From Dactylorhiza incarnata (lineage: Eukaryota > Streptophyta > Magnoliopsida > Asparagales > Orchidaceae): a DNA stretch of 64,000 nt. The notes beneath the pieces are model-generated. The model was given only the letters and a program-made list of their open reading frames with translations, was not told where the DNA came from and searched no databases. The position numbers and the translations under genes are program-made. The DNA is taken from positions 2,418,001 to 2,482,000 of the forward strand of contig JAWHQI010000185.1 of assembly GCA_033032865.1 (NCBI GenBank). Direction: 5' to 3'. Positions within the stretch are counted from its first letter, which is position 1. Each line of letters starts with the position of its first letter. Positions 32,806 through 43,027 of the stretch are shown here, in pieces.

Positions 32806-33701
32806 GAAGATGATGATGATGATGATGATTCATCTTCAACGAAAAGGAAATCCAGAAGCAAAGCTAAGGATGCACTCAAACCTCCTTCTTCTACCAATGA
32901 CATTCCCTATTACATATTGAATAACATCACTCTCACCAAAGACTCTCCAGCCTGGATAAGATTCTCAAGGAATTAGAATAATATGAGAAAGAAAATGAAG
33001 AAAATAGGATTCTATTCTGACAAGCCAGTCAAGTTTAATCATCATCCTCCTCCTCCAACAGCTGGATTTGCAGGCATGTCCTCTTCATCTCAGAAATCTT
33101 TCCCTCAACACTCAAGAAGATCAATGGAGGGTCGTGGAAGTTCTAGTGGATCTTACAGTTCAAGATCAGTCAGAGCTCCTCCCTCGGGATCTGCTAGAGC
33201 TCCATCTTCAGTTTACAAGTATCATATCTCTGATGGATCTTTGCACAGGAAACGAAACTCTCAAGATCAACAATCTTCCTATCAATCTAGTGAGCATGGT
33301 GAAAGACCTCCATCTCCCATCAATCCAGATTTAGAAAAGAATGCTCACATGGCCAAAGCTGAAGGAAAAGGTTATTCATGATATTATCTTTCCTTTTTAT
33401 ATATCAAAGTAATAAAGCCAAAGCTACTGCTCAAATTAATAAAGCCAAAGTTGAAGGAAAAGATTATTCAAAGTTTACAACTATGTCAGAATTAAGAAGA
33501 CAAGAGTTTGAAAGATACAGTTCAAGGCATCTCTTCAATGCTGAAGATTACCTGAAGTTGCACCCAGCTGCAGTTGTTCCTCATGCTTCATCTCAAACCC
33601 TGCTGGGAGCAAATGACCTTTATATGAGCAAGAGAGAATCTGAAAATCCCAACAGAGTAATCATATTCAAACCTTCTTCAAAGAAAGAGAAAGACTTCTG
33701 A
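30935..33701 (+). pseudogene. TE7 third ORF (env-position ORF of Sireviruses), broken
   Basis: It starts MAVSQSVLSSMKFDARFN at 30935, with a frameshift near 31156. The next frame carries stops at 31396, near 31447 and at 32974, and a further frameshift near 33380. N-terminal part: FSPEILTEIFGLINGED and VNWGMILFESIKKK, a plant retroelement domain I know from such ORFs. Then about 300 residues rich in P and S (APPSISSTPIPSQPLQ), an acidic run from a (GAT)n repeat at 32773-32830, a basic KRKSRSKAK patch, and a C-terminal part SELRRQEFERYSSRHLFN. No signal peptide or clear transmembrane segment is seen, so calling it env would go beyond the sequence. Function unknown. Confidence 0.8.
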
Positions 33702-33870
33702 TTGTTTGGTTTTACTATTTTCTGCTTACAGTGTACAACTTTCTAACTCAGAGTACTATATTCTTTTATCTGCTGAAATGAATTTTAAATTCCGTCAGAT
33801 ATATATGCTCTGTGTTTTTGTTTGTTTTATTATTTTATCAAATAGTATCCTAACCCAAATAGGGGGAGAT
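33702..33870 (+). promoter_or_regulatory. TE7 3' untranslated region and polypurine tract
   Basis: AT-rich 3' tail ending AAATAGGGGGAGAT at 33857-33870, directly before the LTR. The same tract ends each TE9 internal region. Confidence 0.85.
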
Positions 33871-35207
33871 TGTTAGAACAACCCTATTATTAATTTGGGC
33901 TAGGATCACTATCTGTGGTTAGGACTCAAGATGACCCCAATGTATAGTCTTAGGGTCAAGGTCTAAGCTTGTCTAAGTTTGCTGAAACTTAGTAAAATTC
34001 CAGGTTTTCTGTGTTCGACGAACGCCTTCCTGTGTTCGATGAACGTCGTGTATTAGTTCGACGAATTTGATCTCCAGCTTGATGAACTTAGTCTTCCAAG
34101 CTAGTTCAACAGATTCTATATTTTAGTTCAATGAACTCCTGATTGAGATCAATGAACTCAGTGTTCTGTTCGAAGAATGAGTAACTCAGCTTTCAGTTCG
34201 ACGAACTCCTGATTGAGTTCGACGAATTCAACTTTCTGTTCGACGATTTTTCCTCTTTGAGCTTGACAAATCCTGAAGACCAGTTATTTCCTTCTCTGAA
34301 CTCAGATCGACTATTCAGCATTGGACTTATTCATATTCAGATAAGTCAAGATTTTATCTTTCCTTTTTATATATCCATTCTATTCTCTTCTTTCGAGAAT
34401 CTAGCCGTTGACATATATTGGAAAAGGAAACTTTCATAGAAAAGGAATTAAAGTATCTTTACAGAATCAGAAAGTTGTTATTGTAGTTCTAAGAAAGATT
34501 TATCTCAATTTATTCTATTCCTTATCAGAAGATTTGAATTTTCAAATCAGAATATATATCTAAGGAAAAAGGATGAATCAAGATATAAGAGATATACAAG
34601 ATTACAGAACATATACTTGTGATATACTCAGACGAAAAAGACATACAAAAATCTTTATCTACAACATCATCTTCATTCTCTGAGAAAAATTGAAATCTTC
34701 TCTCAGAAGCATCTGTTGATTCTTAGTCTTCTACACCCAAGAGAAAGCTTCTCAAACTGTCAACAAACTCTATCAGACAGGGGGAGCTTTACAACAACAT
34801 CAATACACTAGTCTTCTCTATGATCTTATTTGTTCATTCTTGTTATCCCACCTTGTACAGGGTTTTAACTCCCTTCAAAAGTTAACCTTTGGTGGCAGGG
34901 CACCTGATCAAAAACCTATGGTTAGGTTTGAGCACCTGATCAAAAACCTAAGTGGATTCTTACCAAGGGTGGTAGAAGAGTAGATGTACCCAAGTTGATT
35001 GGGGAACTACTATAGATCCTTGTGTCTTTGATGTATTTGTGTTATTTTTTCTACTGTGCTGTGTTTATTATTTTGTTTTTCTACTCACTCAACTACACAT
35101 ATATATATATCATTATTTTAATTCCGCTATAAAATAAGTTAAAACTTTTAATACTCTATTCACCACCCCTCCCTAGAGTAAATCTAAGATCTAATACCTC
35201 ACTTACA
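33871..35207 (+). repeat. 3' LTR of TE7
   Basis: 1337 bp, TGTTAGAACA...ACTTACA. It matches 23804-25252 but lacks two of the CACCTGATCAAAAACCT repeats and has other small deletions, for example near 34320. Confidence 0.92.
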
Positions 35208-35540
35208 GAGGAGCCGGCGAGGCTCGAAGAGGCAGGGGAGGAAGAAAGGAGAGGAGGAGAAGGTCAGGCTCAGGAAGGAGGGGTGGAAGAGCTGATGGTG
35301 GTGGAGGAGGAGAAGGAGAGGAAGGAAGAGGAACGTCAGGCCCAGGAAGGAGGGGCGGAAGAGCTGATGGTGGAAGAGGAGGAGGAGGAGAAGGAGAGGA
35401 AAGAAGAGGAAGGTCAGGCCCAGGAGGAAGGGGCGGAAGAACCGATGGAGGTTTGAGAAGGGAGAAAGGAGGAGGAGGTCGAAGAGCTAGATCACGGCGA
35501 GGAGAAGGAGGGTGATGGGGGGAGCAGTCCTGGCTGGAGG
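35208..35540 (+). pseudogene. TE5 glutamate-rich linker between protease and RT
   Basis: The plus strand codes almost only E, G, R, A and K in one frame. It contains about 2.4 copies of a 72-78 bp repeat beginning GGTCAGGCCCAGGAAGGAGG at about 35262, 35334 and 35412. A stop ends the frame near 35455. The proline-rich ORF on the other strand is its shadow. Confidence 0.7.
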
Positions 35541-36923
35541 CCATGGATAAGGTTGTGGAGCTTGAGGTCACCACCCGAGCGGGTGTGGTGGAAAAAGTCA
35601 AGATCAGTGGGGAGCTCAGCCTAGAGGAGCAGAAGCAAATCCTGGCCTGCGTGCAGGAAAATGTGGATGTCTTCTCCTAGAGCGCGACAGAGATGCCCGA
35701 GATCGATGCAGATGTGGCATGCCAGTACCTCAACCTCGATCTCAGCACCCAACCCATCCGATAGAAGAAGAGAGCCATTGCTGTGAAGCTGGAAGGGCCC
35801 ATCCAAGAGGAGGTGAGCAAGCTCCTCCAAGCTGGATTTGTATCGGAGATCCAGTACCCAGGATGGGTCTCCAATGTGGTTATGGTAAAGAAGGGGGGAG
35901 GTAAGTGGAGAATGTGCGTTGACTTTTCTTTACTTAATAAATCATGCCCCAAGGATTACTACCCCTTGCCCCAAATCGACGTGCTGGTTGACTCGGCCGT
36001 CAGTTTTTCTGTGATGTCTTTTTTAGATGATTTTTCAGGTTATCATCAAATCCGCATGCACCCCCCCCCCCCCAAACATCAAGGATGTCTCTTTCATTAC
36101 AGGGGATGGATGCTATTATTACAAAATGATGTCATTCGGGTTGAAAAATGCAGGGGCTATGTATCAGCGAATGATGGACCGAGTTTTCCTAGAACAAAAG
36201 TGTAAGAACCTGGAGGTCTATGTGGATGACCTCATGGTGAAAAGTCAAGACCTTGAGTCCCACCTCCGTGACCTTGAAGAATCCTTCAGGACATTAAGAA
36301 AATTCAAGATGAAACTAAACCCCCAGAAGTGTGTCTTCAGGGCCGGTCGAGGGAAGTTTCTAGGCCACTTGCTCACCCCAGCAGGAGTGGAGCCTAATCC
36401 AGACAAAGTCAGGGCCATCATAGAGTTGGGGTCACCAAGGAATGCAAAGGAGGTTCAGCGGCTCACGGGGAAGTTGGCCGGGCTTAGTAGGTTCCTCTCC
36501 AGGGCGGGAGAGAAGTGTGCGCCTTTCTTCCAGGTGCTGCAGGGGAACCACAAGTTTGAATGGACCCCTGAATATGAAAGGGCCTTTCAAGCGCTGAAAG
36601 CACAATTGACCCAAGCTCCTTTGATGCAAGGTTCGAGACAGGGAGAGGACTTGTCCTTATACCTATGGGTAGGACCCGAGGCAGTGAGTTCAATGCTGGT
36701 CCGGGAAGAAGGCAGAAGGCCACTCCCAATCTACTATATTTGCCGAGTACTGAGGAAGGTGGAGCTTTGGTACCCCATCCTAGAGAAGTTGGCCTTCGCC
36801 TTGGTGGAGTCAGACCGGAGGCTCCGGCCTTATTTCCTAGCGCATCTGATCAAGGTGGTGACCGATCACCTCCTTCACAAAATAATGGAAGAGGTGGAGC
36901 ACTCGGGAAGGCTAGCTAAGTGA
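35541..36923 (+). pseudogene. TE5 reverse transcriptase and first RNase H (broken)
   Basis: From MDKVVELEVTTRAGVVEK through CVQENVDVFS, a stop, MPEIDADVA, another stop, then EVSKLLQAGFVSEIQYPGW, GKWRMCVDFSLLNKSCPKDY, FLDDFSGYHQIRMHP. A run of 13 C at 36061-36073 shifts the frame. The next frame carries MMSFGLKNAGAMYQRMMD, VYVDDLMVKS (YVDD intact), LNPQKCVFRAGRGKFLGHLL and FEWTPEYERAFQALK, and ends in the RNase H-like KVVTDHLLHKIMEE. Typical Gypsy RT in Tat form. Confidence 0.92.
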
Positions 36924-37443
36924 ATTTGATATCTCGTATGTTCCCAGGTTGTCCATAAAAGCGCAAGCAGTGGCAGACTTTTTGTTAGATTATGTAACCG
37001 AGGTGGAAGAGTCCGAGCTGCCCAACTCGGTGGCCTGTAGGATGTTGGTGAACGAGGCCTCAAGAAAACATTCCTTCGAGGGAGGAGTGGTTATGGTAAG
37101 CCCCAATGGGACCAGGATCGAGCAGGCAATCAATATTCACTTCCCCCTAACCAACAACCAGGCCGACTACGAGGCAGTGATAGCAGGCCGGTGGATGGCC
37201 CGAGAGTTGGGAGTGCAAGAGGTGGAGGTATCAATAGACTCCATGGTGGTGGCTTGCCAGGTTAGGTGGGAGTCCGAGGTAAAGGAGTCGACTCTTCAGC
37301 GGTACTTGGAAAAGGTCAAGGGGCTTATAGGGCAGTTCAGGACCTTCTCGATCCGTCATATACCAAGGGAGGAGAGAGTCGCGGCGGACCTCTTAGCAAA
37401 GTTTGGTCCCAGGGCAGGGGGGACGGTGTCAGACCTCTTCTGA
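36924..37443 (+). pseudogene. TE5 second, archaeal-type RNase H
   Basis: After a stop at 36921 the reading SIKAQAVADFLLDYVTE leads to a complete domain: HSFEGGVVMVSPNGTRIEQA, NNQADYEAVIAGRWMARELG, VEVSIDSMVVACQVRWE, SIRHIPREERVAADLLAKFG. This is the additional RNase H that sets the Tat lineage apart from other plant Gypsy elements. The run from 36949 to 37443 is open. Confidence 0.9.
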
Positions 37444-38743
37444 CCATCCATCGAGGAGGGAGAACTAATGTAAGTGGACCAGCGGGCATCATGGACGGAT
37501 CCCTTCATCACCTTCTTGACGTCGGGGATGTTTCCCAAGGGAGATGTGGATAAGAAGCGCTTCAAGTATAAATCGGCATATTATTCCTTGCATGCAGGAC
37601 TATACAGGAAAACGCTCTCGGGGCTCCAGGCCCGTTGTGTATCGGAGGAGGAAGTCCCAAGGGTCTTGGAGGAAATCCACTCGGGTGAGTGTGGCAGCAA
37701 CTCCGGGAGCTGAACCTTGGAGGGGAGAGTGTTGAGGCAAGGCTACTTTTGGCTTACCCACAGCAAGGATGCGGCGGAGTTCACAAAGAAGTGCTCATAG
37801 TGTCAACTGTTTGCTCCTCTCCAGCTCTTTCCAGCCCAAAGACTCAGAACCATCACAGCTCCCTGGCCCTTTGCTATATGGGGTTTTGGATCTGTTGGGT
37901 CCTTTCCTGCAAGCGAGTGGCCAAAGAAGGTTCCTATTGATGATGATTGATTACTGCTCCAAGTGGCTAGAGGTGAAGGCGCTGGCCAAGGTAATGTCTC
38001 AAGTAGATAGAAATTTCATATGGGGTGAGATAATATGCAGGCATGAGCTCCCACTAGCCATAATAACAGACAATGGGCAAAAGTTTGCCAGCGACTAGTT
38101 CATTAGCTTCTGCACCCATCTCGGCATAGACCTCCAGTTTGCGTCAGTCCTACACCCGAGGAGCAATGGGAAAGTGGAGGCGGCAAACAAAATTATCATG
38201 AACTTGCTGAAGAAGAAGATCGAGAACCTCAGGGGGAATTGGGTAGAGCAGTTACCCTCGGTCCTCTGGGCCTTGAGGACCACCCCAAACACGGCCACTG
38301 GGGAGACTTTGTTCAAGCTCTCCCACTGGTCTGAGGTTGTCCTCCCAATAGAGTTCGAAGTGAAATCCCCCAGGATGGTCGCCGCGGGCGAAGGGGATGA
38401 AGAATGGATGGTGGAGAATGGGGAAGAGCAAAGGCTATCTCTGGACCTGGTGGAAGAGCTCCGGGACTTAGCCACCGTCCGGCAAGAGGAAGTCAAATGA
38501 CGGATGGCTCGGTACTTCGACAAGCATATCCGAATAAAACAGTTTGAGAAAGGAGACCTGGTGCTGTAGAAGGTTGACGCGGCTGGGAGAGGAGCCGCAG
38601 TAGGAAAGCTCAATCCCAACTGGGAGGGGCCATATATTATAGATGTGGTGTTTAGGTCAGGAGGGTACTACCTCCGAAATGTGGACGGGGTACCCCTCGG
38701 CCTGGCCAGGAGCGGGGATGACCTGAAACGATTCTACCCTTAA
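37444..38743 (+). pseudogene. TE5 integrase (frameshifted)
   Basis: The zinc-finger part YYSLHAGLYRKTLSGLQARC and RVLEEIHSGECGSNSG is at about 37560-37705. A frame break near 37700 and about 150 poorly readable bases follow. The core reads VLDLLGPFLQASGQRRFLLM, ITDNGQKFASD, stop at 38096-38098, then SNGKVEAANKIIMNLLKKK with the E. Next come LPSVLWALRTTPNTATGE, the basic tail RYFDKHIRIKQFEKGDLVL, a stop, and the GPYIIDVVF end domain, closing at 38741-38743 after LKRFYP. Confidence 0.9.
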
Positions 38744-38820
38744 AACTTTTTGTAATTGATTTGTTGTATGTTTGACTCACCATATATTGGTTCTGACATT
38801 TTTTCTAATCAGGAGTCCTC

Positions 38821-39671
38821 AAGTGTTTCATGCTGGATTGCCCCGGACGATCCCGCTATTGGGCTCTCACTAGCCGGTCGGTCAGGTAGATCTCGCGGAT
38901 AGGCTGGCAAGGTAACAAGTATTCATGTTGGATTGCCGCGGACGACCCCGCTATCGGACTCTCACTAGCCAGTGGGTCAGGTAGATCTCACGGAGAGGCT
39001 GGCAAGGTAACAAGTATTCATGCTGGAATGCCCCGAATGATTCCACTGTCGGGCTCTCACTAGCCGGTGGGTCAGGTAGATCTTACGGAGAGGCTGCCAA
39101 GGTGATAAGTATTCATGCTGGATTGCCCCAGACGATCACGCTGACGGGCTCTCACTAGCCGGTGGGTCAGGTAGATCTCGCGGAGAGGCTGGCAAGGTCA
39201 CAAGTATTCATGCTGGATTTCCCCGGACGATCCCACTGCCGGGCTCTCACTAGCCGGTGGGTCAAGTCAATCTCGCGGTGAGGCTGGCAAGATGATAAGT
39301 ATTCATGCTGGATTGCCCCGGACGATCCCGCTACTGGGATCTCACTAGCCGGTGGGTCAGGTAGATCTTGCGGAGAGGCTGGCAAGGAAACAAGTATTCA
39401 TGCTGGATTGCCCCGGACGATCCCGCTACCGGGCTCTCACTAGCCGGTGGGTCAGGTCGATCTCGCGGAGAGGCTGGCAAGGTGATAAGTATTCATGCTG
39501 GATTGCCCCGGATGATCTCGCTGCCAGGCTCTCACTTGCCGGTGGGTCAGGTAGATCTCGCGGAGAGGTTGGCAAGGTAACAAGTATTCATGCGGGTATG
39601 CCTCGGATGATTTCGCTGTCAGGCTCTCACTAGGCGGCGGGTCAGGTCGATCTCGCGGAGAGGCTGGAAAG
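38821..39671 (+). repeat. 95-bp tandem satellite after TE5 pol
   Basis: Nine units start AAGTATTCATGCTGGATTG at 38821, 38917, 39012, 39107, 39202, 39297, 39392, 39487 and 39582, spaced 95 bp (the first 96). From the third unit on, the bases before AAGT alternate between GGTAACA-like and GGTGATA-like forms, a sign of a 190-bp dimer. Post-pol satellites are known in Tat elements. Confidence 0.95.
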
Positions 39672-41279
39672 CGATTTGTTCGTGTTAATGGGCTTGGTTC
39701 GCAAAATCTCTTAAGACGAGGCCTAGATGGGGCGAGCCCCGGGGCTTGCTCGCAGGAAATAAAAGACAGCATCGGATGGAAAACTCTTAAGTCAAACAAA
39801 AACAGTGAGGCGGTTGAATACGGTGGTCGCAAGGCTCGTCGTGTCGGGCCCTGGCTCGCAGAAACACTTGGAGAATTCATACGCAATACTTAAAACTAGC
39901 GAGTTAGGGAGGTCCACTGGTGTAGTGGTTAACGAGAAACACTGGTCGCACGCAGGGGTTGGGCGAGCGAGGCAGGGTAACTTCGAACCCGCTCGCAGGG
40001 GCCCCCGCTGGGCGAGCCAAAGGCGTGAAGCGGACCACGCTTTACCTAGGTGCAAAAGTAAACAGTTCTATCTAACGAAGCTCCTACGCGAGAGAAGCTA
40101 CGCGAACGCCTTATTGGGTATGCGCGAGGCGTAGTAGCGGGAAGAAATGAAAGTCCGATAAAATAGTAAACCATATAACCATTGCCGATAAGAAATGTGC
40201 GAGCGCGAGCATGACTAAACGCGGAGATGCAAGCATGGTTAAGCATTGAAATGTGAGCGCAACTAAGCGTATGGGCACAAGCATAGCAAAGTACTTCAGT
40301 GCGACCATAGAAGAAAGCATGGGCACGAGCAAAATAAAATGGCAGTCAAAAGATAGAAAAAATATATTTTTGTGTTTTGAGTCCGAAATTGCACCTCCGA
40401 AGGAAATCGGAGGCTGCGGGCTGTCGGTTAATTTTTAGTTAGAGAGAACGAGACCATTGGCAGCGGTCAAGGACAGACTTCGCCCGTCACGGCGAATGCC
40501 ACTCCTGTGATGGGCTTTCCTTTGATTGAAAAAAGCGGTTACAACGGGTTACAGATGCAGGAAAGCAGAAGCCGACCGGTCAGACAGGTCGCAAGACGGG
40601 AAACTCGAGACCGCAGCTCAAATAAGCGAGCTCCGGGATTCGCGTGTGCGTGCCTTGGGAATGTCGCCGCCACCTATTTATAGGCTTGGGGCCTTCCCGA
40701 ATGGGCAGGGATAAAATAACCGCCTGCCCGGGTACAGGAGAATCGGGCAGGCGGTGACGGGATACAGAAAGGAGAAAAGAAAGAAGTCGCGCGGCTTGGC
40801 GGCTTGCGCTTACGATCTATCTTGGCTGGGGACTGAAGATGATGCGACCAAGGCGATGATGCAATCCGGGTGGCCTCCGACTTGAGACCGCGGCTTGCCT
40901 ATTGGACTTGAGCCTTTGAAGTCTTCATAACGCAACCCAGGCGGTCTCCGACTTGAGACAGCGGCTTGCCTTCTGGACTTGAGCCTTGATAGTCTTTAAT
41001 CCTTGGAGGAGGCCTAAATTCTATCAGACCTCCCTGTTTGTGTTGACTGGTGCTGAAGGACTTTGTCGAATCTGAACCGGGCGACTTGCATCCTCAGACT
41101 GCCCGGTCTGTGAGAAATGCCACTTGGATGCGGGCTTCCGGATAAACATAATCCCCGCATATTTTCAAATCCCGAAGAGATTTCGAAAATATCAGTTCTA
41201 GCCGGAGACCATGTCGATCTTGCCTTGTGGGTTATAAATGTTCTGGAAGCTTCTTTTTCCTCACAATTGAAGTATTAAC
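39672..41279. other. GC-rich non-coding stretch, probably TE5 tail or another element's LTR/leader
   Basis: No convincing ORF. It contains tRNA-promoter-like boxes at 39911-39999, a palindromic TATA CCTATTTATAGG at 40670-40681 (which reads CCTATAAATAGG on the minus strand), an inverted repeat at 40719-40755, and a duplicated GGACTTGAGCCTTG...AGTCTT block at 40905-40995. I do not find a TE5 LTR copy here, so where TE5 ends is unknown. Confidence 0.45.
40719..40755. repeat. Perfect inverted repeat (hairpin)
   Basis: ACCGCCTGCCCG and CGGGCAGGCGGT, 12 bp each, separated by 13 bases, about 40 bp after the TATA-like palindrome. Confidence 0.85.
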
Positions 41280-43027
41280 ATGGGTCGCTATTCGCCACTC
41301 GCGGTTAGAACCTTCCGGGTAGATAACATGATCAGAATGGTTGACCTTATGGCCCAGTTCGAAAGCCGCCAGAATCCAAGCAAAGATCGCGGGGGAGACC
41401 GCCCGAAGGATAAAAAGAAGAAGAGGAAGAAGACTCCCCAAGCCGAAAATGTTGACAAAATAGTAACCGTTGCTTCTACGGGCAAGCCGACCGACCTACT
41501 CCCTGCGGTGACAGATGATTTGTCGACTAAAAATGAAGCGGGCTGTTCGAACCCGCCCCCTGCTGATCCGCCTGGCCCTTCTAATAAGGCAACCGACTCA
41601 CCCCCCCCCCCCCCCCCCCCCCACCAGATAAGACGAACTCTGAAGTTGTCATCCCGAAGGTCGACGGGGCCGACTCCTTTAACATAGAGATTTCTCCCTC
41701 TGGAGTATATCATATGAAGATGGGCGATGAGGGAGGAGAAGCGGTTGACTCCCTAAGCCAACCGGTCAGCAGAGCCTGGTAGTGAACGCTGAGGACAGTC
41801 CGATCTCCTCACAACAAGCCGGCCAGGAGTCGGCTAAGAAGAGGAAGAGGGCTGAGACAACAACGGACAGGCTCCTGAGGAAGGCCAAGAGCCTAAAGGC
41901 CAAGAATAGAGTAGCTTACAGGAAACCGGGAGCGGGCAGCCTTCAACACAAAGCGCACGAAAAGGAGGTCTCAGAGGGACTTAAAACCCCTTCGCCCAAG
42001 CCGGGCTACCAGGATTCTGATGGTGCTCACAGCATGACTGTGAGCGATATTGTCAGGGACTTTAATTCCCTCAAGAAGTAGGACGAACTGCTGGGGACTT
42101 CTGCCGACCTGAACGCGACTGATCTCCCTGCAGAGGATGCCATCAGAATTAAGGAAGCCTCCCTGGCTGAAGATGCAACCAGGATTGAGAAGGCCGCCCC
42201 GGCTTCCGAGGATTCGTTGATGACTGGCCTGCAGTTTATGAAGGCGAAGGCGGAGAAAGTGAGAGATCAACTGAACCAGCCGCCGCCTCCATCGCTTAAT
42301 CTTCTTATGCAAGGTAAAGGAGTCGCGGGTTACCGCCCGGTTCATTTTTTCCAAACGCGGTCTCGAAAAAAGTCAAACGACTTGATACTGAATCCGCCGC
42401 CGAGCTTTTTTCCCTCCGCTGCCCAATTCTCGGCTGCTAAGCGAAAGCAGAATGATAGGTCGTGGAGAGTGCAGTGCCGAAGGATGGATCCGGAGCAAGC
42501 TAAGCGACCTGTTCGGTCGAACCTTAATCCCACCGTCGCGGCTTGTAAGCGAGAAGCGTTTGAAATGAGCGGTCTAGTTATACCCCTTTTATAAGGTTGT
42601 GTTCATTCTATCTTTCTTAACCATGGCTTTCTTGTCTGCAGACGACCCAGAGTACATCCCGAAGCCGGGTGAACTAGTGACTTATCTTCCCCCGCTGACT
42701 TAATCCTTTCTGAGTTCCTCAAAAAACCCGGACACCCGGATGGAAGAGGAGGTGACCTCTCTCCAAGAAAATTTTGAAATCCTCAAAAGGCAGTTGAAGG
42801 CTCTCGAAGAGCAGGAGAAAAATGCCCAAGATGAGAAGGCCGCGATGCGGGCTATGATGGAGGCTGAGCGGAAAGATAGTCGGGCCGCGATGGAGGCCGA
42901 GCGGAAAGAACGACGAGAGAGGGAAACGGCGCATCAGGACCAGGTTGCCGCATTGACCGCGCGGCTTGACAAAGGAAAGAAAGAGATCCGCAAACTTGAG
43001 GATGTCTGCGCGTATTACAGAGATAAG
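41280..43027 (+). pseudogene. Coiled-coil ORF remnant of a retroelement accessory gene
   Basis: Three plus-strand pieces read MGRYSPLAVRTFRVDNMIRM followed by a basic KDKKKKRKKTP patch and a proline tract over 22 C (41601-41622); then KKRKRAETTTDRLLRKAKS; then, after a possible intron from about 42313 (GTAAAG) to 42641 (CTTGTCTGCAG), YIPKPGELVTYLPPLT, a stop, and a long coiled coil (EEEVTSLQENFEILKRQLKA, EERKERRERET-like heptads). Such proteins occur as extra ORFs in Tat/Ogre-type elements; I cannot tell if this belongs to TE5 or to an element continuing beyond TE8. TE8 cuts it at 43028. Confidence 0.5.

Larger units (their letters stand above)
23804..35207 (+). mobile_element. TE7: Sirevirus-like Copia element, full length
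   Basis: 11.4 kb with LTRs at 23804-25252 and 33871-35207. The target site duplication is GAGGA (23799-23803 and 35208-35212). The primer binding site is TAGTATCAGAGG and the polypurine tract AAATAGGGGGAGAT. Order: gag, protease, integrase, RT, RNase H, then a third ORF of about 2.8 kb. Large size, LTRs over 1 kb, the tRNA-Met-type PBS and a post-RNase H ORF fit the Sirevirus (SIRE/Maximus) lineage. Several stops and frameshifts make it defective. The left LTR starts TATTGG where TGTTAG is seen in the right one. Confidence 0.93.
13725..39671 (+). mobile_element. TE5: Tat-like Gypsy element, split by TE6 and TE7
   Basis: 5' LTR 13725-14377, then gag, protease, RT, a second archaeal-type RNase H and integrase in Gypsy order, then a 95-bp satellite. 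The dual RNase H and post-pol satellite mark the Tat lineage. TE6 sits inside the protease with target duplication GCGTC and TE7 at 23804 with GAGGA, so the three TE5 pieces rejoin cleanly in the protease and then at the RT linker. The 3' LTR is not found by 43027; the element may extend to there or may be truncated. It is inserted in TE2 gag. All coding parts carry stops or frameshifts. Confidence 0.88.

Noticed and set aside
32565..32903. Minus-strand serine-rich ORF
   Set aside because: It is the complement of the (GAT)n aspartate run of the TE7 third ORF.
30935..33701. A true envelope gene in TE7
   Set aside because: No signal peptide, transmembrane segment or glycoprotein pattern is seen; only the position after RNase H resembles env.
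35203..35601. Minus-strand proline/leucine-rich ORF
   Set aside because: It is the shadow of the glutamate-rich TE5 linker and has no support beyond composition.
39452..39886. ORFs on both strands over the 95-bp satellite
   Set aside because: They are open because the unit length and composition avoid stops; no conserved domain.
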